From assembly GCA_900542155.1 (NCBI GenBank), contig UQMD01000021.1, positions 1 through 39,843 of the forward strand: DNA of 39,843 bases, written 5' to 3'. The notes beneath the pieces are model-generated. The model saw nothing but the letters and a program-made list of their open reading frames with translations, did not search any database and had not been told where the DNA came from. Position 1 is the stretch's first letter; every line of letters starts with the position of its first letter. This document shows, one piece after another, positions 10,228-19,383 of this stretch. Source of the DNA: an uncultured Collinsella sp. (GTDB taxonomy: Bacteria; Actinomycetota; Coriobacteriia; Coriobacteriales; Coriobacteriaceae). The position numbers and the translations under genes are program-made.

Positions 10228-13200
10228 CTACTTAATAACAACCGCTTGCGCACCTCGTTGCTGGTAGACCCAGGCAATCCAATCTCGATCGTAGGTAGTA
10301 TAGCCATCGATGGTATCGGAGATCATGACCTTATTTGTTTGAGGGTCATAGCCCTTCAAAACCACCGTATGTGAGTTAACGCAGGCAAAATAACCTCCCT
10401 GTCGGGCATAAATATTACCCACGTTGCCCTGATGGACAGTGGTCCAAATAATGACCGGGTAGCCATCATCCAAGTATTTACAAAGGTCATACAAAGATGT
10501 TCCCGAAACGTCGTACGAACGCAAGCTACTCCCCCGGCTCGCTAAGAAATTGTTAGCGGCCTTATTGAGTCCAGGAGCACAGATCTCGTTACCGTTGGAA
10601 TAGCTATGGGGATCGCCCCAGAAGCACCAAACAAAATCCCAAGAGCTACGAGGGATCCAGCGATCAGCCATCTCGCAAGGTCCAACACCAAAACCGTAGT
10701 AATTTAGAACGTTGGTCAGGGCAGCCGATTCGCAACCATTGGGCAGTCCGACGGAGTACTGATTGTAAACGGGGACAGCCAGATCTACCGCCTCGGGCGT
10801 ATAACTTGTCTGAACAAAAGTGAACCCCTGGGCACCAGAATTATTGGAGTTATAAATCTGAATATTGGCACCGTCGCCAAAAGCTCCCCCACTCACATCC
10901 AAAACAAGGGTCTCGTTGAGTACGGAGCGGATGACGAAAGAGCCCCCACCCACGTAGTCAACGCGCCAACGTTGCGCAGAACTTCCATTTCCCTGCCATT
11001 GCTGAACGTTGGTACCCGAAACGCCCTGGGCATTAAGCACATCAAGGTACTTCTTGCTTCGACAGTTCTGAATCGAAACAGTTCCGTCAGAATTGGCGCT
11101 AACGTTCCATTTTTGAGCGCCAGAACCGTTGGAAGACCAAAGCTGTACATTGGCGCCATTGGAACGCGAGCCGCCCGCCACATCCAACGCTTTAGAACGA
11201 TCAGAGGCGACGACAATGGTATAAGTGCCCGAATCAACTAACGAGCAGGTAGACAATTTAAATGACTGCGCTGCGGTACCATTAGAAGCATACATCCCAA
11301 TATTAGTTCCGTTGCTTGTTAAGCCCCCTGCAGCATCAAGCACCTTTCCCGTTGCCACGTTGGCAAGGACAGCACAGCCGTTATTAATCTGAGCGGTCCA
11401 TAATTGAAAATCATCATTGGTTTGAGAACGAACGCAAACGTTATCGTCCTCATCCGCCGTTAAAACCTTGCCAGATACCAGGCTCTCAATGGTATAGGTG
11501 TTATCCCGTTCGGCAACCTTTGTGATTTTCCACTTCTGAGCAAGCGACTTGTTGCTTCCATAAAGTTGCACGTTGGCACCGTCAGCAGCAGAGCCGCCTG
11601 CAACATCAAGAACCGCAGAAGAAGATGCGGAATTCGAAATGGTAAAGAAACCCTCGGGCAAAAGCGAGGTCACTTTTGTGAACGCCAAACTTTGCGAGCC
11701 GGAATCAGTCGGGGAATCTCCGAATACGTTAGAACTTTCAACGGTCAACACCAATCCGGTCGCTTTATTGGTCGCTGTATACGAACCATCATCATTGCGC
11801 ACAATGGAAAACAATTGATTGGCATTATTGCTGCCGATATTCCATTGATGGACATTGGTTCCAGGGCACAAATTGCCGCCATCAACATCAAGCGCTTTGC
11901 CAGACTGGGCACTCACAATCCGGTAGTATCCGCCCTCATATACAAACTTAAAGTCCTGCGCAAACGTACCATTAGCGGCGTAGGTCTGGACATTAGCTCC
12001 ATTGGAAGAGGAGCCACCGGCAATGTCAAATACACGCGATAAATCAGTCGCCAGTGAAATGGTAAACCAGCCGTCCAGGCCAAGATCACTACACGGCGCT
12101 ACGTCTGGTGCAGTCGAAACAAAACGAACGTTTTGAGCGGGAGTCCCATTGTTCGCATAGGTTTGAATGTTGGCGCCATTTGAGGATGAGCCGCCCGCAA
12201 CATCTAGAACAATGTCAGTCATAAGTGCCGACTGCAACCGGAATAGCCCCGCCGACGCCGAGGGAACGGCAATCCAACGCTGGGCACGCGACCCGTTGAA
12301 TGAATACTGTTGAACATTAGTCCCCAACGAACAAGACCCGCCAGCAATGTCGAGCACCCTACCCGAAGAGACGTTTCTGATAATCAAATAGCCAGACTCA
12401 TCATGAGAAATTACCCACTGTTGTGCCGACGTCATATTCGAAGCATAGGACTGAACATTGCCGCCGTTGTCTTTAGATCCACCGCTTACGTCCAGTACCT
12501 TGGTCTTGCCAACGCCCAGAGCCAGAATATAACGCCCGTCAGCGATATTGCCGGCATTCTGTTGCGCTAACATGTCCAGCTCTTCACGCTGGGCGTTTAG
12601 ATCATAAAATGACCAGCGCTGGGCACTCGTGCCGTTAACGGACCAAGTGCGCACGTTCGCCCCGTTAGCTGTGTTTCCCCCGGCGATATCAAGACAAATT
12701 GAGGGATCAAGGGCAGAGATAAGCTTAATTGAATCGCCGTCCTTCACTGCAATCCACTTTTGCGCGGCAGAACCATTAGATGCGTACTGCCGGACATTCG
12801 TTCCAGAATGAGCGCTTCCGCCAGATACGTCGAGAACAAGCCCAGAGCCCTTGCAGGTAAGCGTTACGAAACCGTCCGAGTCATGGGAGACGGTCCATGT
12901 TTGCGCAGACGAGGCATTGAGCGCATATATTTGAACATTCGCACCCGAAGACCTGGATCCGCCGGCGACATCAAGCGTCTGCCAACGACTCTTTGCCGAA
13001 CGAATGAGATAGGTACCGTCAGCAAGATCTGAGGCATGAGCAGCCGCGAGCTCGGCAATGATAGTAGTCTTAGGTTTTTCAAGCGTAAAAATCTGAGCCG
13101 CAGGCTCATTGGCTTGATATAGACGAATTTGAATGCCATCGGCATCATTTGCACCGGCGATGTCGATCGCATAATCATCATCGATAACAGGCGAAAAGAT

Positions 13201-13791
13201 GAATCCATTACCAACCTGTCGAGCATGCCACGCAAAGCCCCAAGCATCGCTATCGCCAGCGCACTGCGTAAGAAGCGGATGGTCCGAGAAATAAGAAACA
13301 TCATTGGGATAGCAAAGATACAGTCCCGATTTAACGTTCTTAAAGGCGTATCGGGCATCGCCAAGGTCTTCAAGAATAAACTGCTGAGCAGCCGTCTCAT
13401 TTCTTCCATACAGCTGTATAGCCACGCCGGCACCCACCGATCCACCGGCGACGTCGAGCACGCGATGCCCCGACAAAGTCGAGGTTAAGAAATAGATGCC
13501 CGTATCGAGGGTCGAGTAGCTGGACAGATCAGCTGCCTCGGCAGAAGATTCAGACTCGACGCCCGCGTCTTCATCGGTCGCGCTGTCGTCATGAGCAGAA
13601 TCGCCCAAAGACGAATCCCGAAAAGAATCATTCACGTCTTCAGCTTTCACAGCCTCTTCCACCGATGGACCAGCCGGAGAGACTTCAGCAAAGGCGGTCG
13701 AACCCGATTTAAGAACGACGGGCAATATTAGAAGTAGGCCCAACAAGAGCCCTGTTTGCATTGCAATGCAAACACGCTTTTTATGACGCAT
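10228..13791 (-). CDS. Giant secreted lectin-peptidase: 6 ricin-B trefoils + C39-like cysteine peptidase
   Basis: Exported 1187-aa protein. The signal peptide starts MRHKKRVCIAMQTG and runs into a hydrophobic core, followed by an acidic Ser/Asp-rich linker to about residue 90. Eighteen ricin-B subdomains follow, read as six trefoils; the first trefoil has a degenerate middle unit (AWGFAWHA). From about 1005 to the end is a peptidase C39_2-type domain: VPVYNQYSVG, the nucleophile in GCESAALTN, and the His in NSHTVVLKGYD followed by an Asp-rich strand. This family includes wall and bacteriocin-processing cysteine peptidases; the substrate here is not predictable. GGGGGA sits four bases before the ATG. 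It shares the trefoil order, including a PGTNVHQW..NQLFSIV module, with its neighbours, and differs from them mainly in the C-terminal enzyme. Confidence 0.88.
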   Translation of the reverse strand: MRHKKRVCIAMQTGLLLGLLLILPVVLKSGSTAFAEVSPAGPSVEEAVKAEDVNDSFRDSSLGDSAHDDSATDEDAGVESESSAEAADLSSYSTLDTGIYFLTSTLSGHRVLDVAGGSVGAGVAIQLYGRNETAAQQFILEDLGDARYAFKNVKSGLYLCYPNDVSYFSDHPLLTQCAGDSDAWGFAWHARQVGNGFIFSPVIDDDYAIDIAGANDADGIQIRLYQANEPAAQIFTLEKPKTTIIAELAAAHASDLADGTYLIRSAKSRWQTLDVAGGSRSSGANVQIYALNASSAQTWTVSHDSDGFVTLTCKGSGLVLDVSGGSAHSGTNVRQYASNGSAAQKWIAVKDGDSIKLISALDPSICLDIAGGNTANGANVRTWSVNGTSAQRWSFYDLNAQREELDMLAQQNAGNIADGRYILALGVGKTKVLDVSGGSKDNGGNVQSYASNMTSAQQWVISHDESGYLIIRNVSSGRVLDIAGGSCSLGTNVQQYSFNGSRAQRWIAVPSASAGLFRLQSALMTDIVLDVAGGSSSNGANIQTYANNGTPAQNVRFVSTAPDVAPCSDLGLDGWFTISLATDLSRVFDIAGGSSSNGANVQTYAANGTFAQDFKFVYEGGYYRIVSAQSGKALDVDGGNLCPGTNVHQWNIGSNNANQLFSIVRNDDGSYTATNKATGLVLTVESSNVFGDSPTDSGSQSLAFTKVTSLLPEGFFTISNSASSSAVLDVAGGSAADGANVQLYGSNKSLAQKWKITKVAERDNTYTIESLVSGKVLTADEDDNVCVRSQTNDDFQLWTAQINNGCAVLANVATGKVLDAAGGLTSNGTNIGMYASNGTAAQSFKLSTCSLVDSGTYTIVVASDRSKALDVAGGSRSNGANVQLWSSNGSGAQKWNVSANSDGTVSIQNCRSKKYLDVLNAQGVSGTNVQQWQGNGSSAQRWRVDYVGGGSFVIRSVLNETLVLDVSGGAFGDGANIQIYNSNNSGAQGFTFVQTSYTPEAVDLAVPVYNQYSVGLPNGCESAALTNVLNYYGFGVGPCEMADRWIPRSSWDFVWCFWGDPHSYSNGNEICAPGLNKAANNFLASRGSSLRSYDVSGTSLYDLCKYLDDGYPVIIWTTVHQGNVGNIYARQGGYFACVNSHTVVLKGYDPQTNKVMISDTIDGYTTYDRDWIAWVYQQRGAQAVVIK

Positions 13792-14008
13792 GACATCCCC
13801 CAGACAACCTCGTCAACACCAACGACACGACACTTGTCACCACAAACGAACGCATCATTTGACCATCTAAAATCAATGAATTGTTATGCAGTGAAACTGC
13901 TACGTGTTTGGTTATTTAATCGCGGTCCAGCGCATCATGCAAATCTTTGCGCAAATAAGGCGACCGTCGTAAGCGAGCCGCCTTTGATCTTTAGTAATTA
14001 CTTTGAGC
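13792..14008. other. Intergenic spacer between two lectin genes
   Basis: This 217-base AT-rich spacer separates the stop of the L,D-transpeptidase lectin gene from the start of the C39 lectin gene. It probably carries the promoter of the C39 lectin gene, because it is the longest gap inside the cluster. A direct repeat TTAGTAATTA (13991-14000 and 14009-14018) straddles the upstream gene's stop codon. A weak AAGGCG/CGCCTT stem near 13960-13985 could be a poor terminator. I see no ORF with an RBS. Confidence 0.4.
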
Positions 14009-17000
14009 TTAGTAATTAACGACCTTCGTTCCATAGGGAATATTGTCGTAAATCCATTTGGCATGGTCGGTCGTAAGCCTGATGCATCCCGCGGACGCAC
14101 GTTGTCCCATAGTGGAGTCCATCACGTTAAACGTCCCCGTATAGCAAGGCTGCGTGTGGAACAAATAGTCACCGTAGAACTGCGTATAATACCAGCAGGT
14201 ATATCCATGCCCAAACGAAAGTCCCTTTCCATAGACGGAATACTCGCCCAGCACGGTCGGCGACTCATTTTTGCCAGGAGCGCACTGCCAGAAAGACCAT
14301 AACTTCCAGTTGCCACGAGAGCCCCTAAAAATACCTGTACGGCAGCCGACGGTGTCAGTCAAGATCAACCAATCCGTGTTGCTGTTGTACCACTGCGCAC
14401 GGTTATACATTGCCTGTTGATCCGCAGGTAAGGGCTGAACATACGTAGTTGCCTTGAACGTAAACCGCTGCGCCTTTGAATCATTGCTCGCGTATAACGC
14501 AACATTCGTACCGTTTGCCGCATTTCCTCCAGAGACATCAATAACAAATGCCGTGTTAAGGGCGGATGACAATCTAAAGCCACCGGATACGTACTCAATA
14601 TACCAACGCTGGGCAGCACTGCCGTTTCTGGACCATTGTTGGATATTTGTCCCAGAGGAAGCAGCGGCATCTTTTACATCAAGAGCTTTGCCACTGGCGG
14701 CGTTGACGATTGTGTAAGAGCCATCAACGTTGCGTGAGAAATTCCATTTTTGAGCACCCGTATCGTTATTTTGCCAAATCTGCACATTCGCACCGTCAGC
14801 AGACGATCCACCGGAAACATCTAAGACCGAGTTTGCACGAGACGCCATTCGGATAAAATACGTGCCGTTTGCGACATCCGCCGAAGTCGAACGAAGGCGG
14901 AACCTCTGCGCTGCAGAATCGTTTGAAGTATAGACTTGGACATTGGAAGACGAAGCGAAATTGCCGCCCTTCACATCAAGCGAGAGATCTTGGTCATCCG
15001 CAGAGACAAACTCAATACCATTGCTATCGATTCGCGCCACCCATTGCTGCGCCTTCACATCTGCCGGTGCCATCGTGCAAACATTGGTACCGGAAACAGC
15101 AAGTCTATTAGTTGAGCAAACAGATTCAAACGTATAGGTATTCTTCGCTCCATCCACCTTTTTAAGCAGCCATTTTTGGGCGAAGGAACCATTGTAGGAA
15201 TAGAGCTGAACGTTGGCTCCTGAGTCAGCAGATGCGCTCGCGACATCAAGCACATAGGAGGAATTTGCAGACGGATAGATCTCATAAAGGCCTTCGCTCA
15301 GCAAGTCTTCTTGCTCGGCAAAAACAAACGATGTCTGGACGGAATCTCCCACAATAGCAGCAACCAGATTTGAACCGGATACCGCGAGCATGAGCCCCGT
15401 AGCCTTATTTATGAACGAATAGCTTCCGTCTTCATTGACAACGACGCTAAAGAGCTGATTGTCGTTGGGGCTTTCATCCCACTGTTGGACATTCGTTCCG
15501 GGGACAACGTCGCCCGCTGCGACATCGAGCACCTTACCGGAACCAGCATTACGCAGAACATAGTAACCGTCGCGATACTCAGCCTTAAATAGCTGTGACA
15601 GCGTGCCGTTGCAGGAATATGTCTGAACATTGCCGCCGTTCTTTAATGATCCACCGGCAACGTCAAGGGCAACAGCACCATTTGCGGAGGGAGAAATAAC
15701 GCACCAACCCTTGTCTTTCAAAATGTCATCGCAAGGGTCAACTGAAGCAGGGTTTGTGGCAATAAAGCTGAAACGCTGCGCAGCAGTTCCATTCGAAGTA
15801 TATAACTGCACGTTTGTCTGAGAGTTCAGAGAGCCGCCGGCAACATCAAGTGTACGCTGTTGCCAAACAGCAGAAAGAAGCCGAACGCTTCCATCGCCAT
15901 TCGGCACCGCAATCCACTTTTGCGCATAGTTCGCATCGCCACAAGCCGTGTATTGCTGGACGTTCGTTCCCAAACAAGTTGAACCCGCGGAAACATCAAG
16001 TACTTTGCCAGACTTGACATTCGTTATAGTAAGGTAGCCGTCATCGTCATGCGAAACACGCCAACGCTGAGCGGCAGTTGTATTCGATTGATAAGTCTGC
16101 ACGTTAGCACCGTTAGAAGCAAAGCCCCCGGTAACATCGAGAACCATTCGAGACAAATCCGGACCGGCTGCAATCGCATAGTCCCCGTCTTTGACAACTT
16201 CGCGGTTATCGGAAGCGAGCTTATCGAGCTCAGAACGCACGGCCGTCGGATCCACAAAGTAGAAGGATTGGGCAGCCGTTCCATTTGCACTATACAGCTG
16301 AAGCCCGGCACCAGATGCAATAGAGCCACCGGGGACGTCTGCGACCTTTTGCCCGTTCAGAGCCGACACAATACGAAAGCGCTCGCCATCTTTCTCGATG
16401 ATCCACTTTTGAGCCTTGGTTCCATTGGCGGCATAGGTCTGCAGTTTCGTGCCGTTGGCGTCATTGCCGCCCGCCGCATCTAGAACCGCCCCAGCACCAT
16501 GAATCGCAATGGTGCGATACCCGTTCTCCGTTGTCGAAACATCGAACGTTTGAACACCTGAATACCCGAACCTATCGAAGGACAGTGATCCGCCGCCTGC
16601 AATTAGCGCAAACGAATCGCTCGAGGCCAACATAGCGTATGTCCCATCGGGAAGGTCAGCAAGGTGCGCCGCCGCTCGATCATCGAGTTGCTGCTGCTCA
16701 GTTTTGGCGGGGGTTAGCACCCATCGCTGAGCCGCCGTACCGTTTGTCTCATACAACTGCACGGCAGAGCCATTAGCGGCAACTCCGCCCGAAACGTCAA
16801 TGGCAACCGACTGGTTGAGCGCCGAAATCAATGTATAGCTGCCGTCGGTTTCCTTGATTGCAATCCAGCGTTGCGCAAGGGTCCCGTTATCGGACCAAAG
16901 CTGAATAGGATTTCTGTTACTGGCTCTTCCGCCCGAAACATCCAGCGTGCAGCCCTTGACAGAAGAGATAACAACGAAGCCATTCTGATCGTGAGACACA

Positions 17001-17407
17001 TGCCAGATCTGGGCATTCGTATTGTTGGCTCCGTACAGTTGCAACTTCTTACCGGCACCTGCCGTTCCACCAGGAACATCCAGCATAAACTTGCTGTCAA
17101 CCGAAGACCCAAAGGTATAAAGTCCATCCACAAGATCATCGGCATGCTCAGAGGCGAGGTCGTAAACGGACCCGGGCATTTCTGGTGTCACAACATCGGT
17201 CGTATCCGATGCCTCGGAATCAGATACGTCATCCAAGGCCGAATGAACGCCAGAAGCATCGTCAGGAACGTTCAACTGCTCCATAGCTATAGCAGAGCTT
17301 CCATTTTGATTAGTAATTGCAGCATCTTCTGCAAACGCAGGAACAAGGCAGCATCCCAACAGTAGCGTGCTAAACACCGAAACAAATAAGGCTTTCCAAT
17401 TGCCCAT
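14009..17407 (-). CDS. Giant secreted lectin-transpeptidase: 6 ricin-B trefoils + L,D-transpeptidase (YkuD)
   Basis: Exported 1132-aa protein. Signal peptide (MGNWKALFVSVFSTLLLG.., cleavage near AFA-ED), acidic linker, then six ricin-B trefoils; trefoil 2 has a degenerate first unit (YSGVQTFDV). The last 120 residues form a YkuD-type L,D-transpeptidase: DWLILTDT strand, LFHTQP, and ASAGCIRLT, the S-x-G-C-x-R signature with the catalytic Cys. Such enzymes make 3-3 cross-links or attach proteins to peptidoglycan, so this member would build or decorate wall while its neighbours cleave it. The ATG at 17407 is preceded by GAGAGGGGAC with good spacing; an upstream TTG at 17425 would start before that RBS and is rejected. 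It is the first gene of the four-gene minus-strand run. Ligand of the lectin part is unknown. Confidence 0.9.
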   Translation of the reverse strand: MGNWKALFVSVFSTLLLGCCLVPAFAEDAAITNQNGSSAIAMEQLNVPDDASGVHSALDDVSDSEASDTTDVVTPEMPGSVYDLASEHADDLVDGLYTFGSSVDSKFMLDVPGGTAGAGKKLQLYGANNTNAQIWHVSHDQNGFVVISSVKGCTLDVSGGRASNRNPIQLWSDNGTLAQRWIAIKETDGSYTLISALNQSVAIDVSGGVAANGSAVQLYETNGTAAQRWVLTPAKTEQQQLDDRAAAHLADLPDGTYAMLASSDSFALIAGGGSLSFDRFGYSGVQTFDVSTTENGYRTIAIHGAGAVLDAAGGNDANGTKLQTYAANGTKAQKWIIEKDGERFRIVSALNGQKVADVPGGSIASGAGLQLYSANGTAAQSFYFVDPTAVRSELDKLASDNREVVKDGDYAIAAGPDLSRMVLDVTGGFASNGANVQTYQSNTTAAQRWRVSHDDDGYLTITNVKSGKVLDVSAGSTCLGTNVQQYTACGDANYAQKWIAVPNGDGSVRLLSAVWQQRTLDVAGGSLNSQTNVQLYTSNGTAAQRFSFIATNPASVDPCDDILKDKGWCVISPSANGAVALDVAGGSLKNGGNVQTYSCNGTLSQLFKAEYRDGYYVLRNAGSGKVLDVAAGDVVPGTNVQQWDESPNDNQLFSVVVNEDGSYSFINKATGLMLAVSGSNLVAAIVGDSVQTSFVFAEQEDLLSEGLYEIYPSANSSYVLDVASASADSGANVQLYSYNGSFAQKWLLKKVDGAKNTYTFESVCSTNRLAVSGTNVCTMAPADVKAQQWVARIDSNGIEFVSADDQDLSLDVKGGNFASSSNVQVYTSNDSAAQRFRLRSTSADVANGTYFIRMASRANSVLDVSGGSSADGANVQIWQNNDTGAQKWNFSRNVDGSYTIVNAASGKALDVKDAAASSGTNIQQWSRNGSAAQRWYIEYVSGGFRLSSALNTAFVIDVSGGNAANGTNVALYASNDSKAQRFTFKATTYVQPLPADQQAMYNRAQWYNSNTDWLILTDTVGCRTGIFRGSRGNWKLWSFWQCAPGKNESPTVLGEYSVYGKGLSFGHGYTCWYYTQFYGDYLFHTQPCYTGTFNVMDSTMGQRASAGCIRLTTDHAKWIYDNIPYGTKVVNY

Positions 17408-17512
17408 AGCCGTCCCCTCTCGCAAAGTTAATTACACTTTATGGCAAGAAGCCTTCTTCGTCGTCAAAGGATTCGTGAATAGCAAGGGCTAGGCCCCGAA
17501 AGGTCAACCAAA

Positions 17513-18469
17513 TTAAAGAGGCGTTTCGCAACATAGCCGTGAAACCTCTGCTGTAAAGTCATTATGAATAGGAGTCCAGCCAAACTCGCGCCAAAGCTTG
17601 CTCGCATCTATTGCGTAACGCCGATCGTGCCCCGGGCGATCCCTCACCCAGTCAACGTAATCCTCACTCTGCCCCATTGCCTTAAGAATGGTCCTAAGAA
17701 CCTCGAGGTTGCTATGCTCTCAATTAGCACCGATAAGATACGTCTCCCCCACCGCTCCTTTAGTCAAAATGGACCAAACGGCGCGAGCATGATCCTCCAC
17801 GTGAATCCAGTCGCGTACATTCAAGCCATCGCCGTACAACTTAGGACGCTCGCCGCGCTGAATGCATGCAATCGAATGCGGGATGAACTTCTCAGAATGC
17901 TGGTGTGGGCCGTAGTTATTGCAGCAATTTGAGATTGTCGCTTTAAGGCCATACGTGCGTGACCAGGCCCTTACCAACATATCAGATGCGGCCTTAGAGC
18001 TGGAGTACGGACTGCTAGGCCGATACGGCGATTCCTCGGTAAACTTACGAGGGTCGTCAAGCGCCAGATCACCAAACACTTCATCGGTCGAGATGTGATG
18101 AAAGCGAACATTGAATGCACGGGCCGCCTGAAGGAGCGTATACGTGCCCTCAATGTTCGTCGCAATAAACGGCGCGGGGTCGGCAATTGAATTGTCGTTA
18201 TGAGACTCGGCAGCATAGTGAACGATGGCATCATGGCCCGGAACCAATCGCTCGAGAAGATTCGAATCGCAAACGTCCCCCACGACAAGCTCAACCCCAT
18301 CTTTAGACAACCCGGCGATGCTATCGAGGTCTGCAGCGTAGGCAAGCTTATCCAAAACGGTAACGTGCACATCGGGAGCGCTGTCCACGACAAAACAGAC
18401 GAAGGCGGATCCGCAAAAACCGCAACCACCCGTCACAAGAATAATTTTATATGGTGACGCTATACGCAC
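17513..18469 (-). pseudogene. rmlB: dTDP-glucose 4,6-dehydratase (RmlB), nonsense-interrupted
   Basis: RmlB makes dTDP-4-keto-6-deoxyglucose, the first committed step to dTDP-rhamnose. The reading frame has the Rossmann motif TGGCGFCGS, HYAAESHNDNSI, the STDEVFGDL segment with the catalytic Asp-Glu, and YSSSKAASD carrying the Tyr-x3-Lys. After ETYLIGAN a TGA (17720-17722) replaces what is normally a Gly codon (GGA to TGA is one change). The same frame continues with EHSNLEVL, the strongly conserved DRPGHDRRYAIDASK and FGWTP, so the loss looks recent. The last 20-odd residues also diverge from the family; a +2 frame there (FTAMLRN) fits better, suggesting a second small indel. Start GTG at 18469 is preferred because of the G-rich stretch upstream and the short N-terminus typical of the family. 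A sequencing error remains possible. Confidence 0.85.
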
Positions 18470-18669
18470 CGCCACCCCCCCAGCTATTGTTGACCAATTC
18501 TCCCACAATTCAGTGACATCGCGGAGAGCAACTTGGCCGGCAGCCGCGACCCAATTCGCATGCGGGCCCAGAGCGCTACAGCAATGCGGTAAAACACGTA
18601 TCGAGCCGGTTGATTTCCGATCTCAGCCGAACACATTGAACGGATAGGCCGTTCCCGCAGTAAGCCGAA

Positions 18670-18710
18670 CGCCCCCGAGGCCCCTCCCGGGCCCCGGGGG
18701 GCGGCATTTT
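18670..18710 (+). terminator. GC-rich hairpin with T-run
   Basis: A long GC stem (arms about 18670-18683 and 18689-18703) is followed by GCATTTT. It lies in a gene-free stretch (18,509-18,832) between the rmlB remnant and the IS30 remnant, in the flank of the IS remnant. It may be an element-borne terminator that insulates the transposase. I see no gene in the rest of this stretch. Confidence 0.4.
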
Positions 18711-18832
18711 CCCAGTTGAAGGAAAAGTGGAGATGTGTTTCGATGGGTCCGGCGGCCGTCCCCGCCCTCCGCCCGGCACCTCTTCCCAGACTCAGCCGGA
18801 CGGCCGGTCTGTCTATTCAGTTTCCCCTTAGG

Positions 18833-19130
18833 CTAGGACAGCGGGGCATCGCCCCTCTCCGCGCGCGCCCACCCTATCAGCCCCGGCGTCAGATCGAGCT
18901 CGCCGAGCGGCACGTCCTCCACGCCGTAGGCGCCCGGCAGCGCCGCCGCGTCGTCACCGAGCATCGCCCTGAAGGCGCGGGCGGGCGTCGCGAAGCCGAG
19001 CGCGCCGCGGGGCTCGGAGTTCACGTGCGGCATCGGGAACGCCGGGTCGGCCGGGGAGAGCCGGTCGAACCTGAGGCCGGCGCCTTGGGCAGCAGCTTCC
19101 TTATCTCGACGTGGTTGCGCTCGCAGCCTC
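18833..19130 (-). pseudogene. IS30-family transposase remnant (C-terminal, frameshifted)
   Basis: Two minus-strand frames together give the end of an IS30 transposase. The first frame reads CERNHVEIRKLLPK, which fits the family's conserved N-E-R-x-N..IRRxxPKG segment. The second continues GAGLRFDRLSP and then HVNSEPRGALGFATPARAF, matching the N-x-x-PR-x-x-LG-x-x-TP ending. The frame changes at about 19080, where one G appears to have been lost. The N-terminal helix-turn-helix and most of the DDE core are missing. It marks the left edge of the four-gene cassette that follows. Confidence 0.7.
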
Positions 19131-19149
19131 CAGCGCGAATGCTGGAGGC
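19126..19149. repeat. Perfect inverted repeat at the IS30 remnant edge
   Basis: GCCTCCAGC and GCTGGAGGC (19126-19134 and 19141-19149) form a perfect 9-bp stem with a 6-base loop, exactly where recognisable IS30 coding sequence stops. It may be a rearrangement junction or a small hairpin. Neither arm is followed by a T-run, so a terminator is unlikely. Confidence 0.4.
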
Positions 19150-19383
19150 CCTCTCGCATCCCTCAATATCGAGCTCGCAGTGTTTCCATAATTAGCCCTC
19201 TACGATTGTCTTAGGGCCTGCGTTTATCGGTTTGTAGAGCTCGTCTAGATAAGTAGGCTTTACTCAGTTGCTCGTCTGCCGAAGAAGAGGCTATCAAATT
19301 GATAAACGATATTATATATTTCGAATCTTGTGTTTGAATTGAGTTTTCCCTAGACTGTTTATATGGCACAGAAAGGAGAACTC

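Noticed and set aside
11566..12042. Plus-strand open frames (and others) across the lectin genes
   Set aside because: They lie antisense to the ricin repeats, lack an RBS and reuse the repeat period; they are shadows of the real genes.
1356..17407. Regularly spaced similar short sequences resembling a CRISPR array
   Set aside because: The periodicity is about 120-150 bases and follows the ricin-B coding repeat in frame; the repeats are imperfect and lie within genes.
17720..17722. TGA in rmlB as a selenocysteine codon
   Set aside because: RmlB has Gly here and is not a selenoprotein family; no SECIS-like hairpin or sel gene was seen.
18716..19195. Plus-strand open frame of about 160 codons in the IS30 remnant area
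   Set aside because: It is antisense to recognisable IS30 transposase sequence, very Arg/Pro-rich and has no family features.
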